In this document: in pieces, positions 44,402 through 56,600 of the stretch
Layout: each line of letters starts with the position of its first letter
How positions within the stretch are numbered: the stretch's first letter is position 1
Source: Acanthaster planci
Taxonomy: Eukaryota; Echinodermata; Asteroidea; Valvatida; Acanthasteridae
Direction of reading: 5' to 3'
Assembly (NCBI RefSeq): GCF_001949145.1
Contig: NW_019091356.1
Span: forward strand, 2,274,612 to 2,338,611
DNA length: 64,000 nucleotides
Position numbers and translations under genes: made by a program
Notes under the pieces: model-generated
Told to the model about the DNA's origin: nothing
Seen by the model: only the letters and a program-made list of their open reading frames with translations
The model's database searches: none

Positions 44402-46291
44402 ATCGCACCAAATGTCTCTTGACAACTGTTATAAACTTCATAAACACGATAGTCAAGAAAAGGGAAAGGGTTCCACAATGGAAAATATCAATTTTCCCTT
44501 AAAAAGTTATTACAGAAAGTGACATGTCCTAAAATATGAAATTTAGCAAAAAAAATCCCAAAGCATTTACTTTGAAAACACTTTTTCAGACAAGTCTCAC
44601 AGGTTTGTGCACAGGGGCATCAAATCCAACATATGATAGACAGGGCAAGGGCAGCGATAATGGCACACAACATCACGTGCATTGCTGGTGCACGGTACGA
44701 GTCACTGGGTGTACAAGTTTATCAATGTACGAGTTGGGCAGCATACGAGTCGGCATGTATACAAGTTGACCAGCATTCAAGCAACGGCGAAGATTTTCTC
44801 TTCTTGGTCATAAGGGAGCCAAATTATTTTGCAAACAATTTTGGGATTCCAGTCACTAAAGTAAACAAACTTTCTCGAAACGAACACCTGCCTGTATACC
44901 AAAGTAAGGCTAGCCTGTATCATGCGTGACCGTATGGGGTGGCACGGACATCTGGGAGTTTTGCGAAATGGCAGGTAGCAACCGATGAAAACAACTGCAA
45001 TGAACACGCGCGTACATACTGATCAAAGAAATGATTGTGTAATCCGATCGTCTGACTGGATGGTGCACGCATACATCACCACGCTTGCGATTTTCATTGG
45101 TTACTACCTCAGTACCTGCCCCACACCACACTCGACATGTCACCACCTATTGTCAAGTCTCATTGGTTTTCACAGTAAGTGGCGAAATAATGGACCTGGC
45201 GGCTATAACAGTATAAGGTCACGCACGTTAATCATGGTATGGAGGTAATAATGTTACTTAAGCCTTTCATGTAGTGGGACTAGGCCCTACACCGTACTAC
45301 ACTGTGCACATGCACACCAAGCCCGATCAACATCACCATTACCACTCAATACGAGGGTCCATGCTTAGCTTACCCACTGGTTTCTTCTCTCCGCACAGCA
45401 ACCTCAAACCAGCTTAAATTCCGATTACAGTCGTCTCACAAGTGACTAAAACTACCAGATATGGGCAATGGAGGTAGCAGAACAGTTTCATTAGAAGCAG
45501 ATCAGATATACTCCAAACGTATCACATTATAAAGTCCTGACCGTCACAACAAAATTGTCGCACATGCATGATGCAGAATCTGTTCTTACGTACTGTGCAT
45601 TGTTGACTGTTCATTGACATTCCACTGGTACTGCATACGTTGTACACATTCCATCCATAATACAGTTTACACGATAACACACTGCAGTTGATAAAACAGC
45701 GCACGGGCTAAAAACCCGCGACTGGTTGGCAGCCAATCAAAGACGCAGTTTCATGGAGAAGCCATGACTCATGCCAAGACAATCCAACCAGAGACTCTGT
45801 TTCATACCCGGATTGTTCACAAAGCTGCCCGAATGAGACCGATTTCCATTCGCAATCGGGCTCTACTGAAGTGGGTGTGCCAATCAGGAATTTAATGTTT
45901 ACAGAAACGTTTTGTCAGATTTATTGTAATAAAAAGATACAACTTAATATGTAACCCATTTTCAGAATGATTGCAAATGATCTCATTTTGCAAAAGTGTT
46001 TTGAGTGGTCAAGGGATACCTTTATCTTCTTTGAAATGTCTATCATAAATATAGGTGTAAAACCTTGATAATTTTGAATCCCTCGTTTAACAAACTGGTT
46101 CCAACTACCTCCGAGCTCTCCTGCTCAGGTTGAACGTGATTTTTAGTTTTTGGGTTTTTTTGTTGTTGTGATTGGTCAACGCGTTGCAATCTCTTGGCGG
46201 CGCACTATTGTGAAACGCCCGTATTCGTGCTAGTCTGTTTTTCTTTCGCCGGTGAGGGTGCACTTCGATTCGAAACCATGGAATCGCCCTG

Positions 46292-46510
46292 ACTTACCCG
46301 TGTCGGCAAATAAACGAGTGATACTTTTTCATACTAGCGACATTTCTACCAGCAGGGGCACTCGGTTGGATCACCAATATCCACTGCTGCGATCCTGCAC
46401 TTTTGTCAAGGGCCTCTTTTACAAGTTTCTTGCCTGGATATTTTTAACCCAGATGGTCCAATTTGCACGCATAAATTAAAAATTCACCGACACAATAGAA
46501 ATTTTTCTTG
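46292..46510. repeat. Direct repeat copy A (about 0.2 kb)
   Basis: It shares CCGTGTCGGC, ATTTCTACCAGCAG, CACTCGGTT/TACTCGGTT, TCTTTT-CAAGT, CTGGATATTTT-AACCCAGA and ACGCATAAATTAAAAATTCA in the same order with 47223-47433. Weaker similarity runs on to about 46625. Confidence 0.7.
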
Positions 46511-47222
46511 TTATGCATTCATTTAGTAATATCCTCGCAAATGAATGAAATAACCCAAAGACATTTTTAAATAGTGAGAGAAAGATGTTTTTTTGTGAAA
46601 TTCCTTTGATCGTCTTTGTACGCCAAATTGCATAGAGTGTGTTTGTTATTGGTTTTCACAAAACAAGACTCCATGGGTTATGCTCTTTGGGCCCTTTAGG
46701 GGGTCTTCCAAATAAATCAGGGAACTGTGTAAAATAAAATTTTATTCCAAACTTTTAATCTTATCACAAAACATAAGATCAATGAATAGGGATTTCTGCA
46801 AATCCCCAAAAATGTCGCTTTTGTGTAGAGTGGGCTTAAACTATAACACTGAAAGGGGAAGCCACGTTAATGGAGGGGGTTCAGTGTTACTTGTATAACA
46901 ATTTTCGAAACTGGTTTCGCGGTAATACAGAGCGCGAGGAAGTGCCGATTAATGTCCTGATAATCTATGTAAAGAAATGTGATCGTGTTTATAAGCATTG
47001 CCTCAGACTCCGTCTCCTGTATGCAGGGTGTCCGCATTGCCACCCCACACGCCTGTTATGACAGCCCCGCCCAAAACGGCAAACACGGCATTCCCAGTTG
47101 GGTACCTTCCGCCTTTACTTGCGTACTGCCGGTTCGCGAATTGCACAAAACATTACAATTTCTCAGTCCCGCAATAACTTGATTTCGACATCATTGTTAT
47201 ATATACTGTAGGATCCATCCCG

Positions 47223-47433
47223 GCCTACCGTGTCGGCTAATGGCTAAGTGGATACTTCGTCATAGCGATATTTCTACCAGCAGAGGTACTCGGTTTGAAC
47301 ACCCAAGATCCACTGGCGCAATCCGGCACTTTTTCAAACGTCTCTTTTTCAAGTCTTTTGTCTGGATATTTTCAACCCAGACCGACCGATTTGGACGCAT
47401 AAATTAAAAATTCACAAAATTGACATTTTCTTG
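47223..47433. repeat. Direct repeat copy B (about 0.2 kb)
   Basis: Homologous to 46292-46510 at an offset of about 930 bp. Weaker similarity extends to about 47530. Either a local segmental duplication of promoter-proximal sequence or two insertions of one repeat family. Confidence 0.7.
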
Positions 47434-48103
47434 CGTACTTTTATTGGGTAAAACTCGACCCAAAATGGGATGAAGTTACGCAAAAACATTTTTTTATGGA
47501 ATGAGAGGATGGTTTTGTGGCTTCCTTACCCACTGCACGCTGATTAAGCCCCCCTTTAAGTCTCGCTTCTCGGAGAGGTTTCCACAAATTGCGATTGGTA
47601 GTCTTAGCACTAATTTTCCTAAAAGAGTGTTTTATTTTTGCTTTTCACACAATAACGCGAACGTAAATTCATTGTGTATTCGTGAATTTGAAACTGTTTG
47701 AAGTGGATCCCTGCCTCCAACCTATCACAAACCCTTTCATGAAGCTTTTTTTTTTCACGGACTTCCCAGGAGTTAACTTTTGGAGAGGATACTTTCTTTT
47801 TTGTTTAGTCCTTAATACTTTAACTTATAGGGTCCCGAATGGCACGACAAAAGTTGTATGACGAAAGATACATCAGTTTACAGTATTTGTCATGCCACCG
47901 ACGCTACATACGTTGCAAATAATGGACAATTTACTCACAAATACCTTCCAATATTAGTCTGTAGCCTAGCCTGGGGACAGGGTAGATTTTTTCCCGAATT
48001 GCTAATTCCTACGAAGAATTTTACCTTACTTTTAGTTTGCAATTTATCTTAAATTTGAGATTTTTTTTAATGTTTAAGATTTGAAAACATTTACCTGCCA
48101 CCA

Positions 48104-48338
48104 TGGCCAAGCAGTGGCGTAGCAACGGGGGCTGGGGTGGCATGTGCCCCCACAAATTCCCGGTGCCTCCCCCCTGCCCACTAAAATAATGGATGAATGG
48201 ATATTGAACAAGGCTAACAAAAGCTTGCGCCCCACCCCAAAAAAGCACCACTGAAAGCTGGTGCCCCCCCCCATAAGATGCTGAGACACCTTTGTCCCCC
48301 CCCCCCAGTAAAATCCTACCTACGCCACTGTGGCCGCG
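48104..48338. mobile_element. hAT-like MITE (CAGTGGCGTAG ends, 8-bp duplication)
   Basis: The element 48112-48330 (219 bp) begins CAGTGGCGTAGCAACGGGGG and ends CCTACCTACGCCACTG. Flanks TGGCCAAG (48104-48111) and TGGCCGCG (48331-48338) match at 6 of 8 positions, as expected for an aged hAT target duplication. No transposase frame. Confidence 0.75.
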
Positions 48339-48774
48339 GTCCAAGTCTGCAACGTACCCTAACTACGTACATACTGGGGCAAATTGGAGTTTGCCTACCT
48401 CATCCTACTAGCCACACCCTTCGTGATCAACCACGTGATCCTTGAGGGCGCGCTCACGATATGCTGCCCTTCACCATTTTTTGACAAAATTGTAGTATCT
48501 CACGAAATTTCAGGTAAGTTATTCCGGTTTTCCAGAGAAATCGCGGATGAGCGCTTGGCCCATGTCATTATTCGTTCGAACTTACTTAATGTTAATGTGA
48601 GGTATTCAGAGATTTGTTCACGTTTGGCGTGCTTGGGAATACTCAGCTAAATTTGTGTCCAATTTCCAGATGGCACTGTTTTTGAATTTCGGACCAAATT
48701 TCATGGCATTTCAATTATTTGTAAAAGTTCACCAGCATGCTTTCTGAAGGTACTTGTGCCGGAATTTAACTGAA

Positions 48775-48990
48775 CACTCTTAAAAAAGAAAGGTTAAAAG
48801 TTGTACCCCTAGGTGCGAATTTATCCCCAGGATATGGTGTGTGTTCCCCTGTAGGTGCGCGTACGGCCAAGTAGGGGTTCACACACCCAAACTGGGGTGC
48901 AAGTTTGCACCATTTACTGTGGGTGCTGCTATTGAGTATTGTATCAATAGGGGTGCAAATGTGAACCTTTATTTCTTAGACTTTAGAGTG
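48775..48990. mobile_element. MITE with CACTCT ends
   Basis: The left end CACTCTTAAAAAAGAAAGGT leading to GTACCCCTAG is mirrored by the inverted right end CACTCTAAAGTCTAAGAAAT leading to AAAGGTTCAC and GCACCCCTAT. The interior repeats ACACCC and GGGGT words. The target duplication is unclear. Confidence 0.6.
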
Positions 48991-49776
48991 AATGAATATG
49001 AAATTTTCAGTCAAAAAGAAGTACGTAAGCCTACATTACAGTTGTTAGTAAATTTTCAAATCTCTGTAATGGAGTCTTTTTAACCTGAAAGGAATAAATA
49101 AGAATAAGTAGATATGTATTCAACCGTGGCTCTGTTATGTCCCATCTTTAGCCACTGCCCCAACTGTGTCCAGTACATATGTGTAGTTGGGCCTATCCAC
49201 CTAACTTTGGTTTGGGGGAATTGTTTTAATATATTTTTAGGAAATTGTACTGAAGACTAGAGAATTAAGTGAAAAATTATAATGTTCATGTACATTGAAA
49301 AAAAAATGAAATCAGGGAAGAGCCAAATGACATTAAAACTGATACTGGGATTAGCAAACAGTTTCTGGCCTTGCATTACTTGTTTGGCATATCCTGCTTT
49401 CCGTGAGGACTCGGCTTAGATCAATGTAAACAGGGAGCCGGTGGAAACTTCCTGATTGTACTTACAGCAGTGATACTGTTCTCTCAACTCATGCCTAACA
49501 GCGCACATAGAACAAGCATAACTAGTGTCATGCTAGGTGAATTTTGAGTGCGGTCAGTGGATCCGTGTGGTTATTTGACGTCGCTGAGCTTCTGTTCTCT
49601 GTGTTTTTGGTTTTGATTTCGGCTGTGGAAGATTGTTTGGCAAGGGGTGAAGTGTGAGATCACGTCCACGGAGTTGTCATGCTTGTCATCCTACAAACAA
49701 GTTGAGTGGGAAATTTTGTTCCTTAGCTCCTAAACTTGCTTTCTTCTCTGTGTGCCTGTTGTAGTGATTCACAGGG

Positions 49777-49913
49777 ATGGTGAACCAGGGGGAGCGATAC
49801 CTCACGTTTGGAGTGAAACGGTGTCGCATTTCATTTACTCCCTGTCGCGACTGTGGTAGCAAGTGAAAGACACTGGCGTGAAAGGACAGATCATGGGGTC
49901 GGCCTTGATTTAA
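49777..49913 (+). promoter_or_regulatory. Two upstream ORFs in the 5' leader of the small membrane-protein gene
   Basis: A 29-codon uORF runs 49777-49866 and a 6-codon uORF runs 49893-49913. Both end before the main ATG at 49991. If the leader extends this far left, both would dampen translation. The leader's 5' end is unknown, and CTGTTGTAG ending at 49763 could be a splice acceptor. Confidence 0.4.
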
Positions 49914-49990
49914 ATCGTATCACATCGCTTGGGCCTGCGCCTCTGTCATCAAACAAAAGCTGGTTGTTGACTAACAACAGAAGGAGCACT

Positions 49991-52900
49991 ATGGCACTGC
50001 ACAATTACTGCAGACTTGGAGGACTGCCGGATGCCTGCAGTCGTGTTGCCTGTGATATGGAAGACTTTCCTGAGTTGCCTAAACTTGCAGATATCTTCAA
50101 GAATTGTACGTACATTCTGCATATATATCATTTTCCTCCCTTCCATTCCTCCGTAGGTTTTAAAAGAGGTAAAGGCTTCTATCTCTCTGACCTGAAAAAA
50201 GATTTTAGAATGGGTGGGAGGGATGGGTGTGGCTCTCACTTTGAATCCGCCTCTGAGATTTTCAGACAATTTTCAATAAAAGTTGAAGAGTTTCAGATAA
50301 AACGACTATAAACCAATATTTGGTAAAGTTACTTGCCTAAAAATTGGTGAATATTAATTAAAACAATAAGCAGAAGTTTAGTTGGTCCATTCTATCACCA
50401 ACAACTATCTCTGCTGATTCAAATAATCCTGGGGGGAAAAAAATCAAACATTGGCATAATGAATGCTTTCCGATAGCTTACATACACTTCTATATGTAAT
50501 GTACTTTCAATAAAAGAGATTGCGTAACTGGCAATAGGTGTTCTCATGCAGTGTAAATAAAAGTCCATGGTCGTTTGGTCTCCTGACTTCCCATTTGGCT
50601 TCCTGTTGATCGACAATCAAAACATGGCATCTTACATGGAAAAATACTGTGATGCTGGAGTACAGTGTTTTTTACTTGTCGCCATGTGGGACACGAAAGT
50701 GGATAAACAGGGCCTGTGGAAAATTATATGCACATGTCATCCTGGGTTTCAAATTTTACTTTCAAAAGAAAAGGAAATGATCATGCCTTGCACTGGTGTG
50801 AAAGTAGTGATGTGTGAAAACAACCAACTGTGATACGTACACGTAACAAGGCCTAATACAGTTTGTTTGATTACTTTCTATTTGCCAACTTCCGTGAGTT
50901 TTTCATTCCACATTTTACTAAGGATGGGACGTGTACACGTTTAAACGAAAAAAAGTTTGAAATCCGTTTACAGTTTTTCGCCACCATTTAGACGGAACCG
51001 CCCCGTTTAGAGGTTGGACGTTTTTATTGATGCAATCTGGCGTTCATTTTTCATATTAAACGATGCTTGCAAAATGTAGTTTGATTTTCAGGACACTTTA
51101 CTGCTCTGTCATTATCAAAGGAATACCATGAATTCATCACGGGAATTTTGTGTCAACTCTTTGCATTGTATACAATTTGTTGCGTTAAAAGTTTTTAGTG
51201 ACACCGTGGTAAGGGTGGAACGTTTACTCGTTTAAACAGTACGGGATAGTTTTCTAAACATTTTTCAAATCAAACGTAAATTCCCACCCTCGCATTTTAC
51301 CCCAAAAGGGGGGTTGTTAACGTGTCAGTGTGCTCTCGTGATAACACAAAGCTTTACTTGATCTTGCACAAAGACGAAAGTTTAAAGGAAGGCTCTGATA
51401 GAGGTACACTTCCAATGAAGAAACAGCACTAGAGTTCAGGATTTAACATACCACTTCCAGATATATGTAAAAATCCTTTCCAAAGTGTCAGTCTGTCACA
51501 GAATTAGTCCCCTGTTGAATGTTTCCACGTTTTCCCTTTTTTGTTGAATGATACTATGAAAATACTAGTGGAATGTTTTTTCATTTTAACAGGTGACGTT
51601 CCTGGCCTAGAAGAAACCTGCTATGTGCTGTTTGTGTTGCTTATTATTCCCGTATCAGCTGGAGTTTTCTTCGCCGTGTAAGTGCTGCACAGTTCTTGAA
51701 TATCAGTGATTGTCTCAGAGTTGTCGCGGGGTAATGCTGATTCACATGCTTTGGCCCAAAATCATTCCCCCAAACATTTGTGTACATGTATTGCGTGATC
51801 AGTTCACACCATGCGACGTAAGTAGTCAGTGCCCCTTCCTCGGCACACCACGCTTTTTTCCTTTCGTTTTCCCCACAAATCAGCATTTTCTGCCATGAGA
51901 CTAGCTCTGTGAAATTTAGTCTGGGACAAATTTTATATGGTTTTTTTTTTTGGAACTTGAGAAATTATTCCTCATCTAGATGTTTGATATTTGACTAAAG
52001 CTGAGAGGCATTTTTTCCTGAAAGTTCAGGCTAAAGAACCACCCCTTAGAAAGATACAAACGCAATCTTATTGTTTACATTTTGTAGGGTTTTCCGTATT
52101 AGCATCCTAGCATGAGTGCATGTGGATGCTTGCCCATGCATGACGCATGTACATGCCCGATCTTCTAGAGATCATGCATGGTCATGAATGAATAAGGCAC
52201 ACAATGGTTAGAGAGAATAAGCCTTTTGCGAGTTCAATTTGAGTAAAATCTGGCACACTGAGTTCTTTAAATTCTTGTGAACATAACGATTTTTTTCTTC
52301 ACACTAAAAACACTGGTGCTATACCTGGCGATTCGGGGCAAGCGTTTGCTTAGTTACATAAGACATGCCTTGCACCAATACACTGTTCTTAATGGATAAG
52401 AAGGGCACAAAGGAACCAGTTTATTCCAGAGATGGTGGTCGCTATGCAACAGCTTGCCCCGAATCACGAGGTATAGCAATAGTGTCTTAAGTCTGGGGAA
52501 TTCAAATTGTTACGTTTCTGTGTAATTCAGTGTACCTGATTTTATTCAAATTTAACTCACAAATGGCTTATTGATCACTGGGGGAGGGAATTACATGAAA
52601 CACACCCCCGCTCTGCTGTCGACTGACAGTTTACTTTTGTTGAACCATCATCATCTTCTGCCATTCATTGGAAGGGCAGAGCCAGACTTGCTGAGATAAG
52701 GCACGGAGAGTGGAGACCACCCCACCCCCCCTCCCCAAAAAGTTTTGAACTCCAAAATGTGGAGTTGATGCAAGTTGAGTGGACTCCTTGATCTCGGTCT
52801 CACTCCTAAAGTTGGGATATTCCCTTCTCAATCACACATACCCCCCTCAAGGACTTCATTGTGGGTACTAGCTACTCCCCACACCCATTTTCTGTATCCT

Positions 52901-53636
52901 GGCTCCGCCTCCTCAGTGTCTGATATGTCCGCACACTCTGTCATTTGCCTGGTGCTGTTTCGTTCTTTGACGCCGAAGTGGTGTGGAAAAGTCACTAACA
53001 TTGCTAACATTTTAACTTCTGCAAAACATTTACCTAGCAGCCCTTTGCAAAACCCTTCACGGCGGCACCTGCCTAAATTGGTTTCAAAAGAACTGAAACC
53101 CCCAAATGGGTGTTCAAGGCTTCTCTTTCACTCTGCTGTTGTGTTTCAAATCTGCGCTTTGATGCAGTGCACAAAATTTACTATTTGATTCCAGTTTCAA
53201 GCAGATTTGAGGGCATCAGTAGCAGGTGGTCTTCCGTGGCTCTCGGAGTGCGTTTAAGCCTTTCACAAAAGATGCAGAATGATTCCACTTGCAGTAATGC
53301 AATGTTAGTGATGCAACATTGCCGCATTACAAGGTTTCATTACAAAGCTGGTGCTTGGGATACTCAGTAGGTCGTGCTGTCACTGGCTTGTTTTTTTTTC
53401 TTCCTCCCGCCCCTGTCCCCTTGGTTTTTTTTGTTGTTGTCACGTTTCTGTATCTTAGGTGGACTGTGCAGCGGGGTCGGGCCAAGTCATATCCAAATGC
53501 CAACCCGGCCAGCCATTCTCAGCCCTCCACGTCGTCGCTGGCCCCACTGCCAAATAATGGTGTGCCCCCCGCGTCCTCAGCAGGAGGCCTCGAATTGCAA
53601 GCCCGCGGTGAGGGCTCCAAACCCGTCGCAGTTTGA
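49991..53636 (+). CDS. Unrecognised small single-pass membrane protein, isoform with proximal last exon
   Basis: Exons 49991-50105, 51593-51677 and 53459-53636 join in phase (1 then 2) to give 125 aa. The ATG has a strong context (ACTATGG). Residues 1-47 contain five cysteines by residue 48 (7, 16, 21, 39, 48) and no signal peptide. Residues 48-67 form one hydrophobic helix (CYVLFVLLIIPVSAGVFFAV). It is followed by basic WTVQRGRAK, so a type III (N-out, C-in) topology is likely by the positive-inside rule. The tail is Ser/Pro/Ala-rich and ends PVAV. The splice sites are good: the donor at 50106 is GTACGT, the donor at 51678 is GTAAGT, and a long pyrimidine tract precedes 53459. I recognise no family. 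ATTAAA at 54233-54238 could end this transcript. Function unknown. Confidence 0.55.
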
Positions 53637-56600
53637 CTGCGTCCCGGACTGCCTCCCGGATCAAAGTTTCTCGAGCCACCAAACACAACCGGCAGTTTGG
53701 TGTGCATTACCACGCTCTGGTTGAGGGTCTCAGACCAGCCTGCTTCGGCTGTCTCTTTTTTCACGCTCTACCTGCACTGGCCTGATTTTGGGCACACCGT
53801 CACACTTTTGCACTATCGGGGATCACGCTGTCTGTGCCTGCAAACTAATGACCACTGTGGGTGCCTCACACACATTTGAAATGAAATAGGGAAAGAGGTT
53901 GAACTGGCAACTTCTGACCACGCTTCCAGTTTTCACAGTGGCAATGTAAAGGAGACTCTGACTCTTAAGCAGGGGCAGCCGCTACTTCTGTTCCAGTGTG
54001 TAATCCCTGTGCAAACATAATGCCTAGGCTCTGGTAGTATCTCTGTGTACTTGCGGTTCCCACAAGGTTCCTTCAATGGTATTCAAGCACATTCTACAAA
54101 ACAGTTCGAGCACAAGTAGACAATTTTAGTTCCTAGAAGTTTTCTACGCTTGTCAGCAAACAGTGCCAGCAGGTACTGACATCACCTGACCATTCAGAAT
54201 AATATGTACCAGTATGTCTGCGAAGATGTGAGATTAAAAGTACTTAAATTACAAAATACGTGTGAATCGGGCAGTGCTATATATATATATATGTAATTAC
54301 AGGCCACTGTGGAACGTACAAAATGTAGAACCAATTTATTTTTCTTTAGTATCTGACACCAAGTGTGCAGCTGAATCTTGTCAGCAGTATGTGAAAAGAG
54401 CATCAGTTGGTTTTAAAAAGAGGGCGAGGTAATTGAGCGTCTGTACCAGTGTTATAGCTATGCCTGTCGGCGCCGGTCAGGGATCTCCACCATTGCAGTC
54501 TACCGTCCAGCACTAAGATTGATGAAACAGCCCCCTGACCGGCACAAAATTTCTTTAAAATCCCTGCAATAACATCAGTCACTATGAAAATTTCATGTTT
54601 TACCTGAAAGAATTAAAATGTGAACTCTTAAGCAATTTGGAAAAAGTGATCTAGAGTCCCCTAAGGTGGGCCCCTGGACCCCGGGCTGTGATTTGCGAGA
54701 CTGCAATCGTTTCGCTACCCTCTGTTCGCCATTACTTAAATTGTCCTGCACCAATATATGGCTGGCTATAAGACTGGTCTGAACAAAACATTTTTTTTTT
54801 AAGGAAGAAAAAGAACCAATTTTAATAAAAACCATTATTTTTCTATGAATATTCTCTTTAAACCTAACCTCTTCAACCAATTCTCTTTTTTTGGGGGGGG
54901 GGCTTCCCAAATCTGGCAAGATACAGTGAATAATTTAGCTTAGTCACACTTTAAACCTCCAAAACAACAAAAGAAAACCCACCATAAAATGATGAGGAAA
55001 TGAAGCCCCAGGTGAAAATTAACAGCCGAGTCAGACAGTACGTATCAGCAGGCACATTGAGGTGGTTTTATTTCTAATTAAAGATCCTAAGTACCATTAT
55101 CTTCACAAAAAGGCAACGTAGCCTGTCCCTTTGTAAACTAGAGGTGTATCCTTTTTCTATCAGCATATGTATTCATATGTTCATGTACAATTCAGACACT
55201 GGAACCTCTGTATTATGATTTACAGGTATAAATGTAACCTTAACTTCAATCCTGAGCCCCTCCCCCCACCCATCAGTCTACCCCCATTCTAACCCTATTT
55301 CTTGCCCTAAAATCCTCCGTTTTCTTAACTTCACATACATGTAGTCTAATTGCATCTGTGTATTGAGTATTCACAGTGCTGGAACAGAATCTCGCCACAC
55401 TTGTTAATTCCAAATTGAAGGCTTCACTGCACGTGGTTGGCATTTGCATGTTCTTTCGCCCACACTGACATTTGAGAGTACAACAGCCAACACAAGCACA
55501 TAAACATCATAATTATTCACGGTGGAAACCGAGGCATATGATACGTCTATGGCCTCGCCCCACACTGCTGTGTATACATTCAGTGAAATGTTCCTGTGTA
55601 CATAAAAACAGAAGATGCCGAGTTACTGCACGTTAGATTCACGTGCAGTTATTTTCTGAGTATCAAGTTCCGTGTTCTAAATTATTATAAATTGATATAT
55701 AACATTTGTATGTTGCTCATACCGTTTTCATTCTACCTAGTATTAATGTTAACCCTAACACTCCTCAATCCTTCACCTGTTGGAGGACTGAGGAGTGTTA
55801 GGGTTAATTATGTTCATTGGCGGCGTGCTTCTTCAGAGCAAAATGCAGTTTCCTGTTTCTTCATTCTCTTCAACAATCAAGCGCATCCATACCGTATGTC
55901 TTGCTTGTTTTGCATTTTGTTGCTTTGTGACTTGAGCATTCCATTTCCATGCTTAAACTCCCCCGTGAAAACCCTGTCGGCTTTACATTGAAAGTACGAG
56001 ATCGCACCATGGATTTATGTCGATATCCCTGCATAATTCACTCATAGTATTTAATACTAATGTGTAACTTGTGTATGCTACAAAAATAGTCTAATAATAC
56101 AGTATATAGAATAGAATCCAAGAGAGTTACCACAGAAAGACCTGTACTTGCTTTGCATTATGGGAAAATTATCAACATACACACTGTAACATGTATTTCA
56201 TTTGCACAAATCCTGTTTTGTGTTTTTACTAATGTCTGGATGTCCATGATCTAAGTTTGCTTTTATTAGAATAATGACAGGCTCATTTCCAGAGGCTTAC
56301 AAATGCACCTGTTGCTGCGTTACTGATCCATGATCCATGTCAAAACGTAATTCTGTCTGCAGTGAGCTTCTTACGGGTCGTAATAGCTGTAAAACTCCCA
56401 TGAAAATCTGAACAGTGGAGTTCCACTATTTTAGGGTTATGAAGTTACCTACTTCAGCCTGCTTTTGGGATGGCAGGTCCCATATTTTTTATAGCCATTG
56501 TTCATGCTTAGAGAGCATTTGGTTAATACGTGATCATAAAAAAGCATGGCTTGGATATCACAGTTGAATAAAAATGTGGAAGTAAGCTGGAAGAAATAGA

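Noticed and set aside
49853-49990. N-terminal extension of the small membrane protein from 49853
   Set aside because: The frame begins with GTG, not ATG. The first in-frame ATG is at 49991 with a strong context.
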